Assembly (NCBI GenBank): GCA_937894795.1
Contig: CALCQV010000082.1
Span: forward strand, 1 to 5,794
Origin: an uncultured Bacteroidales bacterium
GTDB lineage: Bacteria; Bacteroidota; Bacteroidia; Bacteroidales; Lentimicrobiaceae
Length of the DNA stretch: 5,794 nucleotides
Reading direction: 5' to 3'
The notes under the pieces are model-generated. The model worked only from the letters and a program-made list of their open reading frames with translations, ran no database searches and had not been told where the DNA came from. Made by a program: the position numbers and the translations under genes. Positions 1 through 5,311 of the stretch are shown here, one piece after another. The stretch's first letter is position 1; each line of letters opens with the position of its first letter.

Positions 1-622
1 CATTTACCGTAAACCATGAAAGGCCGTTGTCAGTTGAACGGAAAATGCCTTTTCTGTAAGTTCCTGCATACAGGATTGTACCATTGGAAGCCATTGAACG
101 GATCTCAGGGACGGCAGGCGGTGTAATGCCTTGGAAATTATCGTTTTGTGCTGTCCATGTAATTCCATTATCAGTTGAGATATAAAGGCCTGAAGTGCCG
201 GCGGCAAAAAGATCATTGCCATTGCCAAAAAACACCGTTGGATAATATTGACCGGCGTAAGCCGATATTGCCCATGAATCACCATTGTCGGCTGAGTGAT
301 ATATACCCTGTCCGGTGGTAGCAACCACATTAGAGCCACTCACACCGAGTGCACTAATATCTTTACCCATGGCCACAGGACTTAAACCACTATTTACTGA
401 AATCCAATTGGCACCATGGTCAGATGAGCGGAATATCCCCTTGCCAAACACACCTCCCGGAGATCCTGCAAACAGGTAAGCGTCGTTTTCAGTAAAACAC
501 GAAATATTACCCCCATAAGGGCCATTGGTTGGTTCCCAGCTTTGAGCCGACAACTTTCCGGTGGCAAGTCCAAGAAACAAAAAAGTACTTAACACCAGAT
601 TAATGAGTAGTGATCTTTTCAT
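1..622 (-). CDS. Secreted Asp-box (BNR-like) repeat protein, N-terminal part; runs off left edge
   Basis: The frame opens at an ATG (620-622) and stays open to base 1, giving 207 residues of a longer protein. Residues 1-26 form a signal peptide: Lys-Arg near the start, a hydrophobic core at about 5-20, and a likely cut after the Ala of LSAQS. Four Asp-box motifs (S-x-D-x-G-x-x-W) follow at residues 66-73, 110-117, 149-156 and 196-203, about 39-47 residues apart, the spacing of successive blades in a beta-propeller. Asp-boxes occur in sialidases, sortilin-like VPS10 and photosystem-assembly (Ycf48-like) propellers and many uncharacterised secreted Bacteroidetes proteins, so the motif gives a fold and not a reaction. 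No sialidase FRIP motif is visible. A C-terminal type IX secretion sorting domain would be plausible but lies outside the window. No clear Shine-Dalgarno precedes the ATG; an AAAC-rich repeat does. A competing 111-codon frame on this strand (4-339) lacks the motifs and is a shadow. Confidence 0.9.
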   Translation of the reverse strand, partial: MKRSLLINLVLSTFLFLGLATGKLSAQSWEPTNGPYGGNISCFTENDAYLFAGSPGGVFGKGIFRSSDHGANWISVNSGLSPVAMGKDISALGVSGSNVVATTGQGIYHSADNGDSWAISAYAGQYYPTVFFGNGNDLFAAGTSGLYISTDNGITWTAQNDNFQGITPPAVPEIRSMASNGTILYAGTYRKGIFRSTDNGLSWFTVN

Positions 623-631
623 GATTGAAAA

Positions 632-656
632 TTTGTTTGTTTATTTGTTTGTTTGT
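632..656. repeat. Imperfect TTTG/CAAA tetranucleotide tract upstream of the Asp-box gene
   Basis: On the plus strand the bases read as six TTTG-type units with one variant (TTTA). On the transcribed strand this is CAAA repeated, ending about 9 bases before the ATG of the secreted protein gene. It contains the stop codon (641-643) of the small upstream frame. Short tetranucleotide tracts can change length by slippage; here that would alter the leader of the Asp-box gene or the tail of the small frame. It may equally be an ordinary A-rich Bacteroidetes leader. Confidence 0.6.
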
Positions 657-898
657 GATTGATTGTTTTCTGAATTTGAAGATTCCGAACCATTCATGAC
701 AGAAGAACCTGTTTTTAAATTGCCTGCCAGTTTAGACAGAACAGAACGCTGAACCAGCAACTTTTTGATGTACTTTTCATTTTTGGCGATATTTTCAGAA
801 CCTGTTGCACCATTATCTGCTTCATTTACGATTGGATGCTTACTTTGCTTTTTCAATTGATGCTGATTTTTTGTGCTTGCAAATATCCAATACGACAA
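641..898 (-). CDS. Possible small hypothetical protein, 85 aa, start uncertain
   Basis: I do not recognise this protein. The only usual-type start in the frame is a TTG at 896-898. The frame stays open further back to a TAA at 962-964 but contains no ATG. Codon choice looks coding-like (GAA, AAA, GGT, GTT, CTG; no rare Arg codons). The product is hydrophilic, Lys-rich in the middle (around EKYIKKLL) and Asn/Ser-rich at the C-terminus. The residues just before the TTG (reading SYIVGADYFLNGLSYWIF across it) are hydrophobic enough for one membrane helix, so the true N-terminus may lie upstream, or the gene may be a decayed remnant that lost its start. It ends 18 bases before the Asp-box gene, which would fit a two-gene unit. 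The TTG start, lack of a ribosome site and unknown family keep confidence low. Confidence 0.35.
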   Translation of the reverse strand: MSYWIFASTKNQHQLKKQSKHPIVNEADNGATGSENIAKNEKYIKKLLVQRSVLSKLAGNLKTGSSVMNGSESSNSENNQSQTNK

Positions 899-1104
899 AC
901 CGTTTAAAAAATAATCTGCCCCGACAATATAGCTACAGTTGCAGAAATGAATCTCTACATTTTATCTACAAATGAGCGTATAAAGTTGATATTGAGTTGT
1001 ATAGATAAATTTATGAGGAATGTGCCTTAAGATGGTTCCATAAAATGGAAAGGGTAAGACACCGTTTATCGGCTAAAGAAAGAATATTTAAAAAGGGCAG
1101 GAAA
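899..1104. other. Spacer between regulator gene and small frame
   Basis: These 206 bases hold no convincing gene. They contain an inverted repeat at 961-1009 (listed separately) and a compact perfect hairpin at 1036-1050 (TTCCAT, loop AAA, ATGGAA), 55-69 bases beyond the stop of the regulator gene. Neither hairpin is followed by a T-tract in the direction of transcription, so I do not call a terminator. I found no TAnnTTTG box on the minus strand here for the genes to the left. Confidence 0.5.
961..1009. repeat. Inverted repeat TTTATCTA ... TAGATAAA
   Basis: The arms 961-968 and 1002-1009 are perfect 8-base reverse complements. The match goes on inward for three more bases (CAA at 969-971 against TTG at 997-999) if a 2-base bulge (TA, 1000-1001) is allowed, leaving about 25 bases between the arms. 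It is AT-rich and lacks a T-run, so it resembles a protein-binding dyad or chance more than a terminator. Confidence 0.35.
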
Positions 1105-2838
1105 TTAAATTTGTGATAAGAAACTTACCAGATTGGTTTCAGAATTGGCAATCCCCAGTTTTTTTCTCAACCGGTATCGTGCCTGATCAATGGTTGAAAG
1201 CTGTTGGCCGGTAATTTCCGAAATATCCTTGGTTGACATATTCAATCGCAGGAAGGCACACATCTTTAATTCATTTTGGGTAAGATCAGGAAAGGCTTTC
1301 AACAGTTTCTCATAGAAGCCTGCATGAACCTCCTGGAAACGCAGCGAGAACTCATTCAGCATTTTATCCTCCGTGCCACTCCTCATCTCCTGACTAATGA
1401 GCGTAATTGCCTCTTTTGCTTCCTCTCCCTTTGCACTCTTCTCAAGTTGCACCAGTTTCCTGGAGACATCTGAAAGCATTTCATTCTTTTTGATCAGCGA
1501 AATCAGATTTACAGTCAGCTCCCTGTTTTTGATATCCAGTTCTGATTCAATCTTTTCTTTTTCCAGGAGAACTAATTTCGACCTTAATCGGTGTTTTGAT
1601 AAAATCAAACCCAGAATAACCAAACCTGCAGCCAAAACCAAGATAATTATGAGGATAAAGGCATTCTTTCTCTGCTGCTCTTTTTTTCGTTCGAACTCCT
1701 TTTTTTCATAATTGTATTGAAGTTCAATTTTCGACAACAGCTTTTGCTTTTGAATGGCAAATAAGCTGTCATTGGCCATATTCTCCAGCATTACAAATTT
1801 ATAGGCATTGAGGGTATCACTTTTCGAAGTATAAATTTGGTTGAGCATATTAGCTGCCGGTGCAATTATCCTGTAATAATTGTTATTCCTGCCCTCATGC
1901 AGCGCCTTCTTAAAATAGGGAATACTTTCATCAATCTTATTATCAGTATAATAGCAAAAACCGAAATTCAAATAACATTCAGCCATGTGGATGCGGTTAT
2001 TCAGGCCCGTAAAGAGATCGAGCGACTGCTGAAAGCTAATCAGGGCTTCCTCGTATTTGCCTGTGTTCATCTGGCTGTAGCCGATATTCATGATATTGGT
2101 ACCCTGCCCCAGCTTGTCGCCAAGCTTAATATTGATGTCCAGAGCCTTGCGGAGGAAAAGTATGGCTGTATCATATTTCTCCAGATCGCCATATACCACG
2201 GCAATATTATTATACTGCCGCTTGATTTCATGCAACGAATTAATCTCTTTAGCAAGAACCAGTGCATTATTGAAATACTCCAGAGCCTTGTTATTATCCT
2301 GCTGATTGTAGAAGTCCATACCAATATCACCCAGCGCACCTGCAATTCCGTCCTTGTCCTCAAGATTCTCATAGAGCTTCAAACCCCTGAAGAAATACTG
2401 TGAACTATTGTCATAGTCGCCCAATTCACTGAAGATGGAACCGATAAGACCCAGTGCAAGGGCAAGTTCAGAGGAATAGTCAAGATCTTCTGCAATTATC
2501 ATAGCCTCCTGCGCCTGTTCCATTGCATTCTTAAAGTCGCTGCTCCTGAAGTAATAATTACCTGATTTCAGCATAGCCTTCACTTTACCATGGGTATAAC
2601 CGGCTTGCAAAGCAATATCGTAGGCCCTTTTAGATAAAATGATTCCAACAGAATCCTCCATGTAATGGTTTTCGGGCCTATCCAGAAAATTCAGAATTAA
2701 ATCAACCTTATCCTCCGGTTTGTGTAATTTGCGCAGGTCACGGTTCAAATCTTCAAAGCCCCTACTTTCCTGGGCTGTTCCCACGGATGAACAGAGAGTA
2801 ATTAAAAAGTAAAAGAGTAAACGCAGCCAAGCTTGCAT
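1105..2838 (-). CDS. TPR-containing, membrane-anchored transcriptional regulator with LuxR/GerE-like HTH
   Basis: The 577-residue product has a layered architecture. Residues 1-22 are a signal peptide or first membrane segment. About six tetratricopeptide repeats cover residues 84-317 (near 84-117, 124-157, 163-198, 203-238, 244-278 and 284-317), with a degenerate one near 324-358. One transmembrane helix lies at about 392-413, flanked by basic residues (ERKKEQQRKN before, KHRLRSK after). A charged, probably coiled-coil stretch spans about 416-470, and a C-terminal helix-turn-helix spans about 515-572 (DLTQNELKMCAFLRL, then STKDIS, then a recognition-helix region ending RYRLRKKLGI). Known Bacteroidetes relatives place the TPRs outside the inner membrane and the HTH in the cytoplasm, so this is probably a one-component sensor that binds DNA while membrane-bound. 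Ligand and targets are unknown. The ATG at 2838 is preferred because the signal peptide begins there and a -7-like box lies upstream. It lacks a histidine kinase domain. Confidence 0.9.
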   Translation of the reverse strand: MQAWLRLLFYFLITLCSSVGTAQESRGFEDLNRDLRKLHKPEDKVDLILNFLDRPENHYMEDSVGIILSKRAYDIALQAGYTHGKVKAMLKSGNYYFRSSDFKNAMEQAQEAMIIAEDLDYSSELALALGLIGSIFSELGDYDNSSQYFFRGLKLYENLEDKDGIAGALGDIGMDFYNQQDNNKALEYFNNALVLAKEINSLHEIKRQYNNIAVVYGDLEKYDTAILFLRKALDINIKLGDKLGQGTNIMNIGYSQMNTGKYEEALISFQQSLDLFTGLNNRIHMAECYLNFGFCYYTDNKIDESIPYFKKALHEGRNNNYYRIIAPAANMLNQIYTSKSDTLNAYKFVMLENMANDSLFAIQKQKLLSKIELQYNYEKKEFERKKEQQRKNAFILIIILVLAAGLVILGLILSKHRLRSKLVLLEKEKIESELDIKNRELTVNLISLIKKNEMLSDVSRKLVQLEKSAKGEEAKEAITLISQEMRSGTEDKMLNEFSLRFQEVHAGFYEKLLKAFPDLTQNELKMCAFLRLNMSTKDISEITGQQLSTIDQARYRLRKKLGIANSETNLVSFLSQI

Positions 2839-2878
2839 ACTACTTATGTTCAGGTGAGGAATCCGGAAAGTCGAATTG

Positions 2879-2911
2879 CAAATTTACAATACAAATAAAC
2901 AACAAAATCAA
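2879..2911 (-). promoter_or_regulatory. Candidate Bacteroidetes-type promoter of the TPR regulator gene
   Basis: On the minus strand TAAATTTG (plus positions 2879-2886) matches the Bacteroidetes -7 consensus TAnnTTTG exactly. A TTG at 2909-2911 lies 22 bases upstream of it and could serve as the -33 element; nearer TTGs (for example 2903-2905) also exist, so the upstream element is ambiguous. Transcription would start near 2872, giving a leader of roughly 34 bases. No Shine-Dalgarno is visible before the ATG. Confidence 0.45.
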
Positions 2912-2948
2912 CAACCCCCAAATAGAGGCTGAGCCAAAGTTGGATAAA

Positions 2949-2974
2949 CCGGAATCAACAACGATAAATTCCGG
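2949..2974. repeat. Hairpin CCGGAAT ... ATTCCGG
   Basis: A perfect 7-base-pair inverted repeat (2949-2955 with 2968-2974) and a 12-base loop. No T-tract follows on either strand, so it is not an intrinsic terminator. Its role is unknown. Confidence 0.4.
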
Positions 2975-3010
2975 CCGTAAAAATGCGTGTCAAGGGAATT
3001 GTGGGAGCAA

Positions 3011-3030
3011 GAGAATTTTATTCAATTCTC
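3011..3030. repeat. Hairpin GAGAATT ... AATTCTC followed by AGGAGG
   Basis: A perfect 7-base-pair inverted repeat with a 6-base loop (TTATTC), immediately followed on the plus strand by AGGAGGTTAAAA. The stem-loop next to a Shine-Dalgarno-like string is striking, but no start codon follows at a usable distance. Confidence 0.45.
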
Positions 3031-3178
3031 AGGAGGTTAAAACTTCCCCAAACCTCTATAAGGCTAACGGAATCAACAGGTTAGGAGGAAATTTGAATGA
3101 ACGGATTTTTGTTCAGAAAAATATGCTGTATTATGTTGAGAAACAGGGCGTTAACTGGGGTAGGGGAAAAGCGATAGA

Positions 3179-3199
3179 AATCCTTTTGGGAAAATGATT
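3179..3199 (-). terminator. Weak candidate terminator of the minus-strand gene string
   Basis: On the minus strand this reads AATC-A-TTTT-CCC-AAAA-G-GATT: an 8-pair stem with one mismatch and a 3-base loop, about 60 bases past the stop of the membrane protein gene, followed by a broken T-rich run (TCTATCGCTTTTCC). The stem is AT-rich and weak and the T-run is interrupted, so this is only a candidate. Confidence 0.2.
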
Positions 3200-3259
3200 G
3201 GAGGAATGGTGGTTTTGTGTAAGAGGCTGATAAAGAGAGAATAATATTTTTCCAGTTAA

Positions 3260-4009
3260 CTATTCTTCTAATCTATTAACCTTAATTTGCTCAAAGTTGT
3301 CTTTTTTCAGAATTAATGTAGCATCCTCATTCTTTAGATAAAGAAAGATGTATTTTGGTGTTTGACCTATAGTAACTGTATCTTGATTAATGGTAAAGTT
3401 TTTATCAGGATATTCTAGATTAACAGTTATTTTACTTCCACCGTACTTAATTTTATTTATATCACCATTAGCACTAAGTAATAGATAAAAGTTTATAACA
3501 ATGAAGTATGCTAAATATTCAAGATATTTTAACGTCTTTTCAGGATGTGATTTCTTTAATATTATATCCATCCTAGTGGTCATTACACCCATTAAAAACA
3601 ATAAATGAAATGGAAGCAGAATGAATGAAGATTTGGAATAGAATTTAATAGTTAAATATAACGCTGGATAAAGGATGTATCCTATTATCAATAAAGAAAA
3701 TAGGATAACATTCGACTTAACAGCATTATTTATTGTGAATTTGCTCTTTTTAAAGGGAGGTATATAATCACATCTAGGTTTGGATAATGTGTTTACATTT
3801 ACCAAAGAGTATAAAGCAAAAAGCAACAGGCCACAATTTACTGCATCGGGTAGGAAAATTATGAATAAATCTGTAAAATCAATGAAGCTGAAAATATTTA
3901 AGTAGAATTCCTGATAAAAAAAGGACAACTTAAAGTAGCCTAGGACTATTATAACTATGGATCCGAATGTAAATAGATCGCTATTTAGCAACTTAAATTT
4001 ATTCTCCAT
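3260..4009 (-). CDS. Multi-pass membrane protein of unknown function, 249 aa
   Basis: I do not recognise a named family. Hydrophobic segments at about residues 11-30, 45-70, 98-121, 127-148 and 163-180 suggest four or five membrane helices, with a polar, basic loop at about 76-98 (SKPRCDYIPPFKKSKF). The last 60 residues (about 190-249) are soluble and beta-rich, with a pattern TVTIGQTPKYIFLY followed by a charged KNEDATLILKK turn; as I recall, similar 'G-x-T-x-x-Y-I-F-x-Y' tails end other uncharacterised bacterial membrane proteins. It does not look like a flippase, polymerase or acyltransferase: it is too short and lacks their motifs. The gene starts 20 bases after the acetyltransferase stop, so it is probably co-transcribed and is the last gene of the string. 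Two hand-counted 60-base lines are only 22% and 28% GC, far below the regulator gene, which suggests a separate origin. The ATG at 4009 is the first in-frame start; no clear ribosome site. Confidence 0.75.
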   Translation of the reverse strand: MENKFKLLNSDLFTFGSIVIIVLGYFKLSFFYQEFYLNIFSFIDFTDLFIIFLPDAVNCGLLLFALYSLVNVNTLSKPRCDYIPPFKKSKFTINNAVKSNVILFSLLIIGYILYPALYLTIKFYSKSSFILLPFHLLFLMGVMTTRMDIILKKSHPEKTLKYLEYLAYFIVINFYLLLSANGDINKIKYGGSKITVNLEYPDKNFTINQDTVTIGQTPKYIFLYLKNEDATLILKKDNFEQIKVNRLEE

Positions 4010-4029
4010 AAATCAGAGCAATGAGTAGT

Positions 4030-4689
4030 TTACAGTAACCTCCCCTCGTGAATTTTTATCACCTTCGCCGGCACCCCCACTGCAGTACAATTAGCTGGCA
4101 ATGACTTACTGACTACAGCCCCAGCACCTACAATTGTATTTTCACCAATTGTCAATTGATTAATAATTTTGGCACCTGTACCTACATAAACACTGTTTTC
4201 AATGATAACTTCTCCTGAAATATTGACTGAGGGCATAAATGATGAATAATCGCCAATAATAGTATCATGGCCGACTGTACATGACAGGTTGAGTATTACA
4301 AAGTCCTTTATTGTAGTGTTTACAGTTATTATTACTCCAGCGCAAATAATACAGCCTTTCCCAATATTATTGAATTTGCTGTTTCCTATTAAAACTCCGG
4401 GATGAATCAGCGAAGGGAAATTAACCTTTGGATTGGTAATCTTCTCAATAACCTTGCGCTTGATTGTTGGATCACCTAATGCGATTGCAATGCTAAAGTC
4501 TTCACTGTAATGGTTAAGCTCATTGATTCCACCTAATATAGGGTAGTCATTGATAAGCTTTCCATTTTCAATGCCATCATCGAAGTAACCTATGAATTCA
4601 TAAGTTGGATTAATCTCATTTATTTGCTCAATCAGGGAATGAACTTCCCTGCCAAAACCTCCTGCTCCAAAGATGGCTATCTTAATCAT
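4030..4689 (-). CDS. pglD: PglD-type sugar O/N-acetyltransferase (left-handed beta-helix)
   Basis: The 219-residue length matches the PglD / NeuD-like family. Residues 1-80 form the N-terminal Rossmann-like PglD_N domain, with the nucleotide-sugar loop GAGGFGREV at 8-16 and YFDD at 35-38. Hexapeptide repeats of a left-handed parallel beta-helix cover about 95-205. The motif VGHDTIIGD (139-147) carries the expected catalytic His141; Campylobacter PglD has His-Glu at this place and here it is His-Asp. The C-terminal VGVPAKVIK (204-212) is the usual acetyl-CoA-side ending. Family members transfer acetyl from acetyl-CoA to the 4-amino group of a UDP-amino sugar (UDP-diNAcBac pathway) or to the oxygen of sialic acid; next to a PglC-like enzyme the UDP-4-amino-sugar role is more likely. 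The ATG overlaps the preceding gene's end by 8 bases, which suggests translational coupling. The exact sugar cannot be read from sequence. Confidence 0.9.
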   Translation of the reverse strand: MIKIAIFGAGGFGREVHSLIEQINEINPTYEFIGYFDDGIENGKLINDYPILGGINELNHYSEDFSIAIALGDPTIKRKVIEKITNPKVNFPSLIHPGVLIGNSKFNNIGKGCIICAGVIITVNTTIKDFVILNLSCTVGHDTIIGDYSSFMPSVNISGEVIIENSVYVGTGAKIINQLTIGENTIVGAGAVVSKSLPANCTAVGVPAKVIKIHEGRLL

Positions 4690-5308
4690 GTAATAGTGTT
4701 TCTTGATTTCCTTTAAATGCCTCAGCCGTTGCTTGTCCTGCCTGGTTTATGCCTTCACTTTTGAAGACCTTCTTAATTGTCATTAAAAGTATCTTAAAAT
4801 CCAATGCAAATGAAATATTGTCGACATACCACACATCGTATTCAAATTTCTGCTGCCATGTAATGGCATTACGACCGTTTACCTGAGCCCAACCGGTTAT
4901 TCCAGGCTTCACTTCATGGCGGCGTTTCTGCTTTTCATTGTATAATGGGAGGTATTGAATCAATAAAGGGCGTGGTCCAACCAAACTCATGTCACCTTTC
5001 AGCACATTAATCAATTGGGGAATTTCATCCAAGGAAGAGTTTCTAATGAATCGACCAATGGATGTAAGCCGATCTGAATCGGGGAGGAGATTGCCCGCTT
5101 TGTCCCGCTGGTCGTTCATTGTTTTGAATTTGATGACATTAAAAATCTTACCTTTCTTTCCTGGTCTAGCTTGAACGAAAAAAGCGCCTGCTCCTTTGTT
5201 GGCAATTGTTAGCCAGAGCCAAATTGTCAGAAATATTGGACTAATTATGAGTAAACCAATGAGAGAGAGTGTAAAGTCCAAAACATATTTGAGGAAATGG
5301 TGGTACAT
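4682..5308 (-). CDS. pglC: PglC-type polyprenyl-phosphate phospho-sugar transferase (initiating enzyme)
   Basis: This 208-residue protein is a minimal monotopic phosphoglycosyltransferase (bacterial sugar transferase family), lacking the long N-terminal membrane part of WbaP/WcaJ types. A hydrophobic re-entrant helix at about 8-35 carries the Ser23-Pro24 kink. KFKTM (60-64) and NSSLDEIPQLINVLKGDMSLVG (from 90) follow, with the catalytic Asp94-Glu95 pair, then GPRP (111-114), KPGITGWAQVNGRN (134-147) and the YDVWYVDN segment (157-164). The tail EGINQAG-ATAEAFKG is typical of PglC proteins paired with PglD. It moves phospho-sugar from a UDP-sugar onto undecaprenyl phosphate at the inner face of the membrane, the first membrane step of glycan assembly. 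The start ATG (5306-5308) lies 3 bases after the RES gene stop and the stop overlaps the acetyltransferase start, so the three genes are probably one operon. One 60-base stretch is 50% GC, higher than in its neighbours. Closely related donors (diNAcBac, QuiNAc4NAc, other HexNAc) cannot be distinguished. Confidence 0.93.
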   Translation of the reverse strand: MYHHFLKYVLDFTLSLIGLLIISPIFLTIWLWLTIANKGAGAFFVQARPGKKGKIFNVIKFKTMNDQRDKAGNLLPDSDRLTSIGRFIRNSSLDEIPQLINVLKGDMSLVGPRPLLIQYLPLYNEKQKRRHEVKPGITGWAQVNGRNAITWQQKFEYDVWYVDNISFALDFKILLMTIKKVFKSEGINQAGQATAEAFKGNQETLLHD

Positions 5309-5311
5309 GTC

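Larger units (their letters stand above)
2839..3259. other. 421-base intergenic region with hairpins, no convincing gene
   Basis: The region lies between the end of the glycan gene string (stop at 3260) and the start of the regulator gene (2838). The first 80 bases hold the candidate promoter. Beyond it are two perfect 7-bp hairpins (2949-2974 and 3011-3030), two AGGAGG motifs on the plus strand (3031-3036 and 3083-3088), and an imperfect hairpin at 3179-3199. A plus-strand frame (2940-3197, 85 codons from a TTG) and a 26-codon frame (3097-3177) with AGGAGG 8 bases ahead of its ATG are present but resemble no family I know. The stretch could be a decayed gene, a remnant of a mobile or intron-like element, or an untranslated RNA. 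Confidence 0.5.

Noticed and set aside
4..339. Minus-strand 111-codon frame inside the Asp-box gene
   Set aside because: It lacks family motifs and overlaps, in another frame, a gene with a signal peptide and four Asp-boxes.
1036..1050. Perfect TTCCAT-AAA-ATGGAA hairpin as terminator of the regulator gene
   Set aside because: The stem is only 6 pairs and no T-run follows it in the direction of transcription.
1276..2403. Several plus- and minus-strand frames within the regulator gene (up to 188 codons)
   Set aside because: All lie opposite or across the TPR array or C-terminal part of a clear 577-residue protein and show no family features of their own.
3097..3177. 26-codon plus-strand frame with AGGAGG 8 bases before its ATG
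   Set aside because: Strong Shine-Dalgarno sites are not a reliable sign in this type of genome and the peptide is too short and unfamiliar to support as a gene.
2940..3197. Plus-strand 85-codon frame starting at TTG
   Set aside because: The start is arbitrary because the frame is open further upstream into the regulator promoter; the product resembles nothing I know and no ribosome site precedes the TTG. Kept only as part of the spacer description.
2924..3230. 9-base direct repeat AGAGGCTGA (2924-2932 and 3222-3230) as target duplication of an inserted element
   Set aside because: A 9-base match in about 400 bases is fairly likely by chance, and the inner ends show no inverted repeats.
4989..5174. 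Plus-strand 61-codon frame opposite pglC
   Set aside because: It lies antisense to the catalytic core of a well-supported gene and has no features of its own.
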